From positions 1-38,412 of the forward strand of contig RFZJ01000035.1 of NCBI GenBank assembly GCA_009920765.1: a stretch of DNA of 38,412 nt, read 5' to 3'. Within the stretch, counting starts at the first letter, position 1. Each line of letters starts with the position of its first letter. Below are positions 1-8,703 of the stretch, piece after piece. Position numbers and translations under genes: made by a program. Source of the DNA: Planctomycetota bacterium. Its GTDB lineage: Bacteria; Planctomycetota; Planctomycetia; Gemmatales; Gemmataceae. The notes beneath the pieces are model-generated. The model was not told the DNA's origin, did no database searches, and worked only from the letters and a program-made list of their open reading frames with translations.

Positions 1-1006
1 TTTCATTGGATATGCCATCTCCATCATCAGGGGTGAATCGAATATCAATGTATTTATGAGCCTCATTGTTGTTGATTGCAACTTCCACATAAGGATCCGC
101 AAGTGAACCAGAGGTAAATTGAAGGCTATTGGAATCGATATTATACAGGGAAAAAAGACCTGCAATTTGGCCTTTCACAAGAGGATCAGGATCCATGGGA
201 ATATTTATCGTGGAGTTATTTCCACCAGTAAAGGAGGCAGGAAAGGGCCCGGTCGCAGATTCTGTCGCATTATAAGTAGTTAAATAATCGATAAAAAGTT
301 GCTGGGGGTCATTTACACTTCCAGAAAAAGACCACTCGAGCCGAACAGTGTAAAATATTCCTTCTTGCAAATCTCCACTGCCACTAGCTGTGCTTGTCCA
401 ACGAAAAGGAATGGCATCACTATCAGCAAAGATGGCATTAGAACCCTGAACCGTATTAGTGCTCCAAGAATTGACATCGCCACCTTGATTGCGCCAAGCC
501 CAAAGTTGGTTGGTGGAATCAGTAAAAATGGTACTGGCAGTTTCCATGACCCCAGAAGTAGAAAGACCAGAAGCAGTAAGAATAAACGTAGCGCCTGCAG
601 AATCATCCGGGTTTACATACCATGAAGTAGTAATTGCCCCATTAGCCAAGCCATCGAGGTCGGCAGCTCCACCATCCTTGACAGTCCAAGGTTCGTGCCC
701 AGAGCCGGAGGAATTCAAAAGGGTATCAGGCGAATCATCGGAAGTGCCAAAGACACCATCAGCACCTGCAAGCAAATGCTGCACCTGAAATGTAACATCA
801 GAGCCCGGCATAAAATTGCTGGCGTTAATCAAGGCAGTAGAGCCAGGGGCATAATCCAACAAATCTGTAGAAACAATTGCGGAAGGATTCACCCTATCTT
901 CAAGAAACTCAAGGCTCAATACAGATAAATTAATACCATTTTTTTTATCTTTATTATATTTATTAGGGGCAGAACCATTACTTTTGTTTTTTCGATTGAA
1001 AAACAT
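1..1006 (-). CDS. Large surface/extracellular protein with planctomycete LEDR N-terminal motif (partial)
   Basis: The open frame runs from an ATG at 1006 off the left edge, giving 335 N-terminal residues with no stop. GGAG lies just upstream of the ATG. The start is Lys/Asn-rich and polar, followed by L-S-L-E-F-L-E-D-R-V-N-P-S at about residues 30-42. This L-E-x-R-x-x-P-type motif is typical of the N-terminus of large exported planctomycete proteins. The rest is rich in Ser, Thr, Gly, Asp and Asn. It contains calcium-binding-like stretches such as D-G-V-F-G-T-S-D-D-S and, near the edge, F-T-P-D-D-G-D-G, as in cadherin, Calx-beta or FG-GAP proteins. The domains that would define its role lie outside the window. 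A cell-surface or adhesin-type role is inference. Confidence 0.8.
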   Translation of the reverse strand, partial: MFFNRKNKSNGSAPNKYNKDKKNGINLSVLSLEFLEDRVNPSAIVSTDLLDYAPGSTALINASNFMPGSDVTFQVQHLLAGADGVFGTSDDSPDTLLNSSGSGHEPWTVKDGGAADLDGLANGAITTSWYVNPDDSAGATFILTASGLSTSGVMETASTIFTDSTNQLWAWRNQGGDVNSWSTNTVQGSNAIFADSDAIPFRWTSTASGSGDLQEGIFYTVRLEWSFSGSVNDPQQLFIDYLTTYNATESATGPFPASFTGGNNSTINIPMDPDPLVKGQIAGLFSLYNIDSNSLQFTSGSLADPYVEVAINNNEAHKYIDIRFTPDDGDGISNE

Positions 1007-1315
1007 GGGAACTCCTTCACGTGATCAAGTTTTTAAAATTAAAACAAAATTGACAGCATTAACCTTGCGATACATCAGACATGGGAAGTTGTGATATTCG
1101 CTCTAATAGAGACAACGAGGGAGGGGGGTTAGGTATGCCAATAAAAACGTGATTTAAAAAAACTAAAAAATGAATGGAACATAAACAATATAAAGAAACG
1201 CGGATAAACCTTAGATATATACTTGTTTTTTGGTACTGGATTAGATGTTCAAAAGAGGTTTATAATTTCTCATAAACATTCAAAATAAATCGGGAGAAAA
1301 GCAAAGAGTTGATGA
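1007..1315. other. Intergenic region upstream of the surface-protein gene
   Basis: About 309 bp lie between the kinase stop and the start of the surface-protein gene, both read on the minus strand. It is AT-rich, has no credible ORF, and shows no strong hairpin followed by a T-run. It probably carries the promoter of the surface-protein gene, but no confident -35/-10 pair could be picked. Confidence 0.4.
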
Positions 1316-2383
1316 CTAAATTTGCTTCGAGCATTTTAGTGCTTCGATGAACGATTTACAATCAGGCCATCTTTCCCGGGGGTTATGCGCCAGGGCTTTT
1401 TCCAGATGGGGTTGCTCAGCAGAAGAAATATTCGATAAGTTTGGCGCTCGAAATCTTGCAGATGCAATGGTTTCAGAAGGCCTGTCAGAAAATGGAAATG
1501 CCCCTGCTCTTAGGCGCACATACGAAACAGCCAGGGAATACTGATCAGATGCAGGATAGGTTTTTCCCTCAAAATATTCTGGTGGAGCGTAGGCAGTGGT
1601 AAAATACCCACTGTGATTATTGGTTTCAGGCCCTATGCAACGGGAAAGCCCAAAATCACCAAGTTTAATGGAATTTCCTGCCAAAAGTAAATTATGAAGC
1701 TTAATATCCCCATGCTGCACAAAAGAATCCAAGCCACTAAAAAGACGATGCTTTTGCAAATTCAAAAAATCAATCGCCTCCGCTGCCTCTTCAAAATATC
1801 GAATTAACAAGGGCAGCGGTATACCTGAATCACCCTGATTTAGAAATGATTGATGTATCTCGTAAAGATTACTATCAGCGAGTTCCGAAGCTATCCAAAG
1901 TTTGTTATTTTTAAACCAAAAACCAAAGATAGATAATAAATGCGGATGCCGAATTGTCTTGAACAACTCCAAGGCTCGAATTTCCTTGATCGATAATTTA
2001 TTATCCAGCGAAATGATTTTAATGGCAACGGGCATTTCACCCAGTCCCTCAGCCCTCCAAATCTGACCAGAACCACCATATCCGATTGGTTCGATCAGGT
2101 GATACCCAAATTCCTTGCAACATTCGTTGTACTCCTGCTCGAAATTTTGATTTGAAGCGGAATTTGCATAAGTACTATTTGCATTCAGGTTTGTTGGAAC
2201 AGGAGCCATCAGCCAATCCATCTCCTCAAGCATTGAGATATACCTGCGAATTTGATCAGAAAATTCTGGATATTGATTTGTGTAATAATCCAAAGGTAAC
2301 TTTTTACCTTTTAATCTTGAATACTCCCAGTCTTCCAGGAGTTTCATCAATTGGGGAATATTATTGGGAAATAAATTGTTCAT
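1316..2383 (-). CDS. Hanks-type Ser/Thr protein kinase, HGD (non-RD) variant, partner of ECF sigma factor
   Basis: 355 aa. A leader of about 90 residues, with a helical stretch at 10-60 like other planctomycete sigma-linked kinases, precedes a kinase domain at about 94-350. Visible motifs are the glycine loop G-Y-G-G-S-G at 101-106, the beta-3 lysine in VAIKI (K122), H-G-D-I-K-L-H-N at 224-231, D-F-G at 243-245, and A-P-P-E in the activation segment. The catalytic-loop arginine of HRD is replaced by Gly, so this is a non-RD kinase that may not need activation-loop phosphorylation. The catalytic Asp and metal-binding Asn remain. No transmembrane segment is visible, so it is probably cytoplasmic. 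It starts one base after the stop of the sigma-factor gene, implying co-transcription and translational coupling. By analogy with STK-associated ECF groups, it may phosphorylate or otherwise control that sigma factor (inference). Confidence 0.88.
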   Translation of the reverse strand: MNNLFPNNIPQLMKLLEDWEYSRLKGKKLPLDYYTNQYPEFSDQIRRYISMLEEMDWLMAPVPTNLNANSTYANSASNQNFEQEYNECCKEFGYHLIEPIGYGGSGQIWRAEGLGEMPVAIKIISLDNKLSIKEIRALELFKTIRHPHLLSIFGFWFKNNKLWIASELADSNLYEIHQSFLNQGDSGIPLPLLIRYFEEAAEAIDFLNLQKHRLFSGLDSFVQHGDIKLHNLLLAGNSIKLGDFGLSRCIGPETNNHSGYFTTAYAPPEYFEGKTYPASDQYSLAVSYVRLRAGAFPFSDRPSETIASARFRAPNLSNISSAEQPHLEKALAHNPRERWPDCKSFIEALKCSKQI

Positions 2384-2384
2384 G

Positions 2385-2984
2385 TTATCTTAGACCATAG
2401 GTTGGAAGTTCATCATTAATCAGTTTGCGAATTTCCAACTTGGATTTGATCCATCTGCGAATGAAAGTCCGAAGAGAAATACCCAGGATTTTAGCAGCTT
2501 GTTTTTGGTTCAAACCCTGAAGCCACATGAGATCAAAAACCTCCCTGCTTTCTGGTGATAACTTTTCCAATATTTCAAAAAATTCGAACCACTCTTCATT
2601 ATTTGCAGGACCAGAATAAGGATCTTTAACCCCATATAAAATATCGTTTAAACCATTCCATTTTAAAACAACAGAAGATTTGGATTTTCTGGCTAACTCC
2701 TTGAGAATCCAATTAAGATTAAGATTAACCAATGCAAAATAACCCGACACTGAATCGGGGGCAACATGCGATAAGGCTTTATCGAGCTTTAAAACCAGCA
2801 TATGCAAAATATCCCCAGTTTCCTCACTTTGCTTTAGAACAGGAAATTTATGAAACATTCTTCTGGAGATTCTTTCAAGCCTGTTTAATGTGTGAACAAT
2901 AATCGCATTTTTTGCCTCTTTATCATTATTGCGAAGTTTTTCCAATAAAAGATCCATCCCGTCTGAATCTGTGAATTCACTCAT
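2385..2984 (-). CDS. ECF-type RNA polymerase sigma factor
   Basis: 199 aa, the usual size for ECF sigma factors. The N-terminal half (about 8-95) matches region 2, with a helical core and an aromatic/Arg-rich stretch. The C-terminal part (about 130-190) matches region 4, with L-S-P-E-S-R-E-V-F-D-L followed by a helix-turn-helix containing N-Q-K-Q-A-A-K-I-L-G-I-S and R-T-F-I-R-R-W. The ATG at 2984 is preceded by AAGGA at 7-nt spacing. It is the first gene of a two-gene operon with the Ser/Thr kinase 1 nt downstream. No anti-sigma factor is adjacent, which fits kinase-controlled ECF groups that are common in planctomycetes. Its regulon cannot be read from this window. Confidence 0.88.
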   Translation of the reverse strand: MSEFTDSDGMDLLLEKLRNNDKEAKNAIIVHTLNRLERISRRMFHKFPVLKQSEETGDILHMLVLKLDKALSHVAPDSVSGYFALVNLNLNWILKELARKSKSSVVLKWNGLNDILYGVKDPYSGPANNEEWFEFFEILEKLSPESREVFDLMWLQGLNQKQAAKILGISLRTFIRRWIKSKLEIRKLINDELPTYGLR

Positions 2985-3909
2985 GTTTATTCCTTAATAT
3001 CATTGCCTTCCAGGCGACCTTCATTGCTGGTGAATCTTTTAATTACCAACAGAAACAGATCAAAACATTTTTCCGATTCAAAAAATCAATGGTTTAAAGT
3101 AATTAACCCAGATTATTCAAAAGTTGAGCTTTTAAAGATCTGGGTTAATACTTAAGCAACTTTTGTTTTATACCGATGAAAAGCCTTTCAATTATTAACA
3201 CTTTCAAAAAAGGGGGAGGAAACTTTAAAAGTAGTAATAACCAAAAAATCCCCAACCAATATAAAACATATCTCACGCAAGTGGTTTTTGGCTCAATCAG
3301 AAGATTTATCTTCTCGAATTGATAGTTTCTTGCTGGACAACCTTATATTCGATTTGATCCACACTTTATTAAAGAAAATAACAACATGATCCCAAAATGA
3401 AATTAAAGCTAAGCAGCTGCAAACGAATTTTAAACTATCTAAAATAAAGTTTTATTTTTAAGAAAAATAATAATGCATGAATCGAAATTTATTATCTGTA
3501 AATTATCAGTACATATTAAGATTTATTTTTATCATTTGATTTAAATAAAACATTAAGCGACCCTGATCATTATGCGCCATCTTTTGATACATGTTGATTT
3601 ATTAAAAACACACTCCTATTATTTTATGCGAACTAAAAAATTGAATTTACTGGAGGCAACATTAATAAAAAATCAAAATGAAGTAAAAAGGTTTGCGACA
3701 ATTGATATAAACTTTTTTATCAAAATTACTTTAATAAAAACTTCTTTTTTGCTTTACATACCTAAAGTATGTGTTCAAATGAGCGCATGTAGTCAAATTG
3801 GCTAACATGAAACATTCTGGTAAGACAAGACTGACAGCAATCTTGGGCAAATCTGATACTTTCTTGTCATTTCAATAGATAGCATGTTTTTACTTTCGGA
3901 GCAACGCCC
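2985..3909. other. Long AT-rich intergenic region between divergent sigma/kinase operon and kinase gene
   Basis: About 925 bp between divergently transcribed regulatory genes. The only long open frame (3572-3805, plus) has no ribosome-binding site and a low-complexity, AT-driven composition, so it was not called. The clearest structure is the inverted repeat at 3103-3148. Promoters for both flanking transcription units must lie here, and an unrecognised small RNA is possible. Confidence 0.45.
3103..3148. repeat. Inverted repeat with nested hairpin upstream of ECF sigma operon
   Basis: Two perfect complementary 11-base arms (TTAACCCAGAT at 3103-3113, ATCTGGGTTAA at 3138-3148) enclose a loop that can itself pair (AAAAG with CTTTT). 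There is no T-run on either side, so it is not a typical terminator. It sits about 120-165 bp upstream of the sigma-factor start and could be an operator or an RNA structure. The function is unknown. Confidence 0.5.
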
Positions 3910-5115
3910 GTGCTTAATTACGAAAAGATCTGGCTCAATAAACTAATCGTTAATCGATTTGAAATTTTAAAACCAATCAGTATTGGTGGCATGGGTGCCA
4001 TATTCTTAGCGTTTGATAACAATTTGCAAAAAACCGTTATTTTAAAAACGCCCTTGATCAAAGATGCTTCCTTAAAAGCTGAAATTACCGGCAGGTTTTT
4101 TCGGGAAGTTTATTGTTTAACCACGCTCGAACACCCTTATATTGTTCCCATTCTTTTTACCGGCACCCATGAGGATCATCCTTTTATTGTTTCCAGATTT
4201 ATCAACGGGGGCAATCTTCGTGATTTAATCAATAATGCCATTCTCAGTCACACAACACTCACTTTTGAATCCCTCTTCGATTGGATTCCCAAAATTGGCT
4301 CTGCTCTTTCATTTATGCATGCCAATAATTGGATTCACCGCGATGTCAAACCCGATAACATCCTCTTTGATGCCAACCTTAATTGTTATTTGACCGATTT
4401 CGGTATTTCCAAACACCTCTCTTTTGATCCCACCAACTGCTTAACTACCATCAACTCCGTTTTGGGCAGCCCGATGTACATGGCACCGGAACAACACCTG
4501 GGGCATAAACCTTCTCCTAAATGCGATCAATTCAGCTTGGCTGTCGTTATTTACGAAGCACTTTCCAACAAACTGCCCTTTAACGGCAGAACCCAGAGCG
4601 GTATCTTGCTTGAAATTATCAGGCAAAATCCCGTCCCGTTAACTTCCCGATACACAACCTCCGTTATTTCCACCCAATTTAATAATGCATTGATGAAAGC
4701 CTTGCATTTTGATCCGGACTTAAGGCATGATTCCATCGATATTTTTATTCAGGAGTTATTTAAAGATTCTGAACATAAATTTAATTCAAACGGATTTCAT
4801 AAAAACACGAATGGCACTTTACCAGCAACAAATGGCCATTCCAAGACTTCCAGAACCCCGATAAAGAATACACAAAATTATACAGATACCACGGCCTCCC
4901 CCAATTTTTTTAATGGCATGCAAAATGAAATGACCAAGATATGTGAGCGAATTTTAAATGAACAAATACACTTAAAACCTGAACAACTTACCAAACTTTT
5001 AAATATTTTGGTCGCCAGCGAAATTTTTGACAAAAACAAACGGAAAGAAATAATTGAAACCCTCGAATTTATATTCCTTTTAGAATCAAATAAAACAGAT
5101 GCTGGTATTTTGTAA
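3910..5115 (+). CDS. Soluble Hanks-type Ser/Thr protein kinase
   Basis: 401 aa, starting at GTG with GGAG 8 nt upstream (3898-3901). The kinase domain spans about 16-275. It has the glycine loop I-S-I-G-G-M-G-A-I-F with the first Gly replaced by Ser, the beta-3 lysine in V-I-L-K (K46), H-R-D-V-K-P-D-N at 143-150, D-F-G at 163-165, G-S-P-M-Y-M-A-P-E-Q ending at 195, and C-D-Q-F-S-L-A-V further on. All catalytic residues are present, so it should be active. The C-terminal part (about 280-401) is a polar Asn/Thr-rich linker followed by a helical segment of no recognised family. No transmembrane segment is seen, unlike many planctomycete kinases, so it is predicted cytoplasmic. A degraded partial copy lies at 6654-7044. 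Its substrates are unknown. Confidence 0.88.
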   Translation: MLNYEKIWLNKLIVNRFEILKPISIGGMGAIFLAFDNNLQKTVILKTPLIKDASLKAEITGRFFREVYCLTTLEHPYIVPILFTGTHEDHPFIVSRFINGGNLRDLINNAILSHTTLTFESLFDWIPKIGSALSFMHANNWIHRDVKPDNILFDANLNCYLTDFGISKHLSFDPTNCLTTINSVLGSPMYMAPEQHLGHKPSPKCDQFSLAVVIYEALSNKLPFNGRTQSGILLEIIRQNPVPLTSRYTTSVISTQFNNALMKALHFDPDLRHDSIDIFIQELFKDSEHKFNSNGFHKNTNGTLPATNGHSKTSRTPIKNTQNYTDTTASPNFFNGMQNEMTKICERILNEQIHLKPEQLTKLLNILVASEIFDKNKRKEIIETLEFIFLLESNKTDAGIL

Positions 5116-5262
5116 ATAATTTAATGAGGCAGGCTAAAATCATCAGTGCATACCATACAATCCATTAACTTTTAACAGCTTTAAGCAAAACATCAAATAC
5201 CCGTGGTAAGAAATCCCTTTTTAAAAACACCACTTGTTTTATGCGTATTTTTAAATTGGAAT

Positions 5263-5466
5263 CTATGGCCAGCTAAAATGAAAACCCGCAGATCCCAGGA
5301 TCACATACCAATCATGTATCCACAAACCATAAGTGATACTAGTAAGCGCCCCAACCGTAATTATAAAATGCAATGGATTGTTATGTTTTAACATTAATTG
5401 CTCGAGGTAATTTGTCTGTTTGATTTGTTGTTTATACAGGTTGATTTTGTAAGTTGCCCATCCCAT
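5263..5466 (-). CDS. Small hypothetical single-pass membrane protein
   Basis: 67 aa. The main support is an excellent ribosome-binding site: AAGGAG is placed about 8 nt before the ATG at 5466. The N-terminal half is polar (K-Q-Q-I-K-Q-T-N-Y-L-E-Q). A hydrophobic segment at about 33-60 contains H-F-I-I-T-V-G-A-L-T-S and W-Y-V-I-L-G-S-A-G and would form one transmembrane helix. The family is not recognised. It lies alone between the kinase and the BON-protein gene, on the opposite strand to the kinase. The ORF may be fortuitous. Confidence 0.42.
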   Translation of the reverse strand: MGWATYKINLYKQQIKQTNYLEQLMLKHNNPLHFIITVGALTSITYGLWIHDWYVILGSAGFHFSWP

Positions 5467-5628
5467 GGAATTTTCTCCTTTTTTAAACTAAATGGTTCAA
5501 ACTTGCCTAAGCCGAATAATCATTTCACTTATAAACACTTAATCAAAACTCGAATGGGTTGTAGTTCTGGCTGCCTGGCAGTTTTCCTCCACCTAGGACG
5601 GCCAAAAATTGATGGTCTTAAATAAATT

Positions 5629-5669
5629 AACTTTCCTCGCTTGCCGAAAAACTGCAAGCGAGGAAAGTT
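5629..5669. terminator. Strong stem-loop terminator downstream of BON-protein gene
   Basis: A perfect 16-bp stem (arms 5629-5644 and 5654-5669) with a 9-nt A-rich loop lies 30-70 bp beyond the stop of the minus-strand BON gene. Read on the minus strand it is followed by an AT-rich tract (TTAATTTATTT), and on the plus strand by TTTT, so it may act in both directions. Confidence 0.75.
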
Positions 5670-5701
5670 TTACCAGCTTTAAGTGCCTTAAGTTTTAATG
5701 A

Positions 5702-6355
5702 TCAAGGTGAAACCGTGATCATATTATCAACGGCCATGACACCGGGCGCTGCCCAAGCTACATCCGCAGCTTCTTCTTTTTCGGCCCAGGAGCGCACGTT
5801 TCCATGCAAGGTCACTTTCCCATCGAGTGCATCAATGGTAATCCGCCTTGCATCGATGTCCGCACTACGATGGAATGCAGATTTGATTTTATCCAACAAA
5901 TCCTTGGGCGAGACCCGGGCCTTAACGGTCATTTGGTTCGAAATGGAAACAACCCCGGGCAGGAAGCGAACGGCATTCATTGCTGCCTCCCTTTGGTATT
6001 GCCACTCTAATTCACCGCTGAGAGTTACTCTGCCACTCGCTATCGTAACCTTAATTTTTTCGTCAGGAACCGAGGTATTATTTTTAAGGGCGGTAAGACA
6101 AGCCTGGGCGATCTCCTCATCGGTTTGCTTGGAAATGCCAAAGAGTTTAACCTCAATTTCATCTGCAACGGCTTTCACGCCGTAAACCCGTTTTGCTGCT
6201 TTTTCAGCGGCATATTTTTCTGCAAAGGTAGCCACATGACCCGTCAGGGTTACAACCCCGGTTTTCGCAACAACACCAATATGAGCCTCGTTTACACTGG
6301 GCTCCCACTTCAACTCATTTTCCACATCATGCTTCAATTCGCTATCAGTTTTCAT
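5702..6355 (-). CDS. Triple BON-domain protein (OsmY-like)
   Basis: 217 aa made of three consecutive BON domains, at about 1-70, 77-143 and 148-217. Each shows the family pattern of a charged helix, then V-T-L-x-G-x-V or its variants (G-V-V-T-L-T-G-H-V, G-R-V-T-L-S-G-E-L, G-K-V-T-L-H-G-N-V), an E-K-x-A-A-type helix, and a closing G-V-x-x-V-x-N/D strand. The ATG at 6355 has GGAGG 8 nt upstream. There is no signal peptide, unlike enterobacterial OsmY, so a cytoplasmic location is likely unless exported another way. BON proteins are linked to osmotic or envelope stress and phospholipid binding. Similar triple-BON proteins occur in many environmental bacteria. The gene is monocistronic, with a strong terminator downstream. 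Confidence 0.9.
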   Translation of the reverse strand: MKTDSELKHDVENELKWEPSVNEAHIGVVAKTGVVTLTGHVATFAEKYAAEKAAKRVYGVKAVADEIEVKLFGISKQTDEEIAQACLTALKNNTSVPDEKIKVTIASGRVTLSGELEWQYQREAAMNAVRFLPGVVSISNQMTVKARVSPKDLLDKIKSAFHRSADIDARRITIDALDGKVTLHGNVRSWAEKEEAADVAWAAPGVMAVDNMITVSP

Positions 6356-6653
6356 CTTAAAACCTCCGGTGTGATAACACGATAAAAATTAAAGGCAGAC
6401 ATTCCCAAATGCATATCACACACCATTCTGCATCAGGGCAAACTGTCAACCCATCAAGAACCAAAGTCTCTAAGCAATACAACGGACAGGCGGGGGCAAA
6501 GATGCCAAAAATCCATGAAATTTCTCAAATAAACTTTATTAAAAATAAATAGACAGAAATTGCTGCAGTAAAAGATGCTTTATCGAAACGAAAGGAAGCA
6601 TCCCTTGTTGAATCCCGATTTTAAAAATAAATGATTAGGCAAATTGTTGGTCG

Positions 6654-7044
6654 CAGGAGGGCAATCTTAGCAATTTGATCAACGATGTTTTTTTTATCGT
6701 AAAAACTTAAGATTTGAATCTTTATGCCAGCAGGTTCCCAAAATTGGCCCCGCTCTTTCATATATGCATGATAATCCATGGATATTCACTGCGATGTCAA
6801 ACCCGATAACCACCATCATTGTTATTTGATTGATTTCAGTAGCTCCAAACCTCTCTTTTTTGATCGCACCAACCGCTTAACCAGCATTAACACCGTTTTG
6901 GGCAGCCCCATGTGCATGGCACCCAAACACAAAAAAATAATCCTAGGCGATATCTTGCTTGAAATTATCAATCAAAATCCCGTACTGTTAACTTCCCGAT
7001 ATACAATTTCAGTTATTTTCACCCAATTTAAAAACTATCATTAA
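6654..7044 (+). pseudogene. Decayed partial copy of the Ser/Thr kinase gene at 3910-5115
   Basis: DNA similarity to the kinase gene is visible by eye. GCAATCTT at 6661 matches 4211, TTCCCAAAATTGG at 6735 matches 4286, the stretch coding for D-V-K-P-D-N matches, and so does the segment ending near A-T-C-A-C-C-C-A-A-T-T-T at 7020-7030. Relative to the intact gene it lacks the glycine loop and beta-3 lysine. HRD has become HCD, DFG has become DFS, there is a deletion of about 15 bp before the DFG region, and about 90 bp are missing after the APE region (APE itself became APK). A frame of 88 codons (6778-7044) stays open, but it cannot encode a functional kinase. It lies about 2.45 kb from the parent in the same orientation, consistent with an old duplication. 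Confidence 0.8.
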
Positions 7045-7065
7045 AAAAGCATCCTAACAAAACGA

Positions 7066-8004
7066 TTAAAATCCATCGAATACTTCGCCACCTCTGGCAG
7101 TGCCTATTGCACGCCAGGTTGCAATCGCAATGTTATTGGTGACAAAACGAATAGAGCCATCGACCATACCAGCATTGACCCCGCCTGTATGTTTACTTCT
7201 GGCAAATTGGTTGGAGCCATTGCTTGCGGTGGCAGTTGTGCAAGGCGGGTTGGGTAAAGCTGGATCGCAATTTTGAGGAGGAACATCAGGAGTACTGGAA
7301 TTGGGCCCTGCAAATGTGGTGACGCCACTCGCTGGCCCCCACCAACCAAAGCCGCGTAAATCAGCCCGCTGCCCTTGAATAACTTCTGTTATTAACAAAG
7401 TGTTTGAAGTTCCATCTGAAATATGGGAAAGAGGCGAACCAACATTCGGTTTGAATGGTGCCTCCCCAAAAGTTACCGTAACACCACCCACCGTGACTGT
7501 AGGAACTTGATAAATAGTGGTATTACCGTAGTTAACTGCGTAATTATGAGAGGTCATGCTTCCAATCGGTGCATTAGGGGTATCTTCAGTGGGGCAGGTC
7601 ATCGCCGAATAACGACGCTGGGTGACCTGCAAATTAACGCCAGCTGCATAGCGTGGCCCGGTACTGTCATCGCCACCGTAGTTCTGATAAATTTTAAAAG
7701 CAGCTTCTTGTTCAATGAAAGGAAGGATCGCAACCTGCCAGGTACCCCAACAGCAATAAAGATCGCCATAGTTTACGGTACCCGGAGACATACCTGCAGG
7801 TAGTTTCTTTTGGGCATCATGGAACGAATGCATACCAAGGGAAAGTTGTTTGAGATTGTTTTGGCATTTCATCTTGGAGGCGGCTTCCCGCACTTTTTGA
7901 ACTGCAGGAAGCAATAATCCGATCAGGATGGCGATGATGGCAATCACCACTAAAAGTTCAATCAGGGTAAAACCCTTAAAACTGCGTTGCGGAGTAGAAA
8001 ACAT
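7066..8004 (-). CDS. DUF1559 domain protein with type IV pilin-like N-terminal methylation motif
   Basis: 312 aa. It begins with a prepilin-type N-terminus, [20 protein letters not shown], with the peptidase cleavage site after G and Glu at +5 of the mature protein. The DUF1559 body follows, and the C-terminal H-X9-DG motif is present (H272, D282-G283). Length and architecture match the large planctomycete family, whose members are often annotated as prepilin-type or SBP_bac_10-like proteins. GGAG precedes the ATG at 8004 by 7 nt. It is followed in the opposite direction of reading order by nothing recognisable; upstream on the same strand is the transthyretin-like lipoprotein, its usual neighbour. 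It is probably membrane-anchored and exposed at the envelope. The exact role of the family is unknown. Confidence 0.93.
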   Translation of the reverse strand: MFSTPQRSFKGFTLIELLVVIAIIAILIGLLLPAVQKVREAASKMKCQNNLKQLSLGMHSFHDAQKKLPAGMSPGTVNYGDLYCCWGTWQVAILPFIEQEAAFKIYQNYGGDDSTGPRYAAGVNLQVTQRRYSAMTCPTEDTPNAPIGSMTSHNYAVNYGNTTIYQVPTVTVGGVTVTFGEAPFKPNVGSPLSHISDGTSNTLLITEVIQGQRADLRGFGWWGPASGVTTFAGPNSSTPDVPPQNCDPALPNPPCTTATASNGSNQFARSKHTGGVNAGMVDGSIRFVTNNIAIATWRAIGTARGGEVFDGF

Positions 8005-8043
8005 AGCTGCTCCAATTGTAATGGGGAAGAAAAGATGAAATAG

Positions 8044-8469
8044 TTATTTGAGATGGAAGTCAAAATTATTAGGTCCTTGAGAAGTAACTTCAACAACAAG
8101 GGTTGATTTGGTGTTATAGATTTCAGGAAATAATTCCTTGGATTGAAAGACCGCCCCGGGCGCAACCGTAGGATCTGGCTTTTTGCCTTTGTAATCTGGC
8201 GCTGAAACAAGGACCTGATACTTACCAGGAAGCAAACCTTTTTGAGCAGGAATTTTATAACGCCCCGCTTCGATCATTGCTCCCTCCAAAAAACCTTCCG
8301 TTGGTAACAATGGATGAAATTGGATGCTGCCTTCAGTTACCGGCTGGCCCTTAAAAGTAATCTGACCTTGAACCGGATAGCGTTGTTTTTCGGAACTACA
8401 GCCATTGATTAAAGACAAGACAACTACGACAAGAAATGTTTTAACCAATGAATCGCTTAAGTTACTCAT
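8044..8469 (-). CDS. Transthyretin-like (carboxypeptidase regulatory-like) lipoprotein
   Basis: 141 aa when started at the ATG at 8469, which has AGG about 6 nt upstream. An in-frame ATG at 8505 would add 12 residues but lacks a ribosome-binding site. A hydrophobic signal ends in a lipobox-like I-N-G-C (Cys24). The mature part has Y-P-V-Q-G-Q-I-T-F-K-G-Q-P-V, then G-S-I-Q-F-H-P and G-L-L-P-G-K-Y-Q-V-L-V, the beta-sandwich pattern typical of small planctomycete lipoproteins encoded next to DUF1559 genes. It lies 39 bp upstream of the DUF1559 gene on the same strand, so the two are likely co-transcribed and may act together in the envelope. The specific function is unknown. Confidence 0.85.
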   Translation of the reverse strand: MSNLSDSLVKTFLVVVVLSLINGCSSEKQRYPVQGQITFKGQPVTEGSIQFHPLLPTEGFLEGAMIEAGRYKIPAQKGLLPGKYQVLVSAPDYKGKKPDPTVAPGAVFQSKELFPEIYNTKSTLVVEVTSQGPNNFDFHLK

Positions 8470-8703
8470 TGATACCTGCTTTATTTGAGAAATTAAAAAA
8501 AGCATTGTAAATGTTCATATATCTTAAGTTCCAAAGGCTGGGCAATGCAATAACAATCAATTCCCAACACCAAAATATTCCCCTTTGCCTTAAAAGATTG
8601 AACTTCCCACTTCTTGAGACATGATTTTGTTGCTTCAATATTTTTGGGAATACTATAAAGATTGAATTGCTAGTCATACCAACATAGCCTTAACGGAAAA
8701 ATC

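Noticed and set aside
3572..3805. 77-codon open frame in the long spacer upstream of the soluble kinase
   Set aside because: There is no ribosome-binding site, the composition follows local AT-richness, and no domain or signal is visible.
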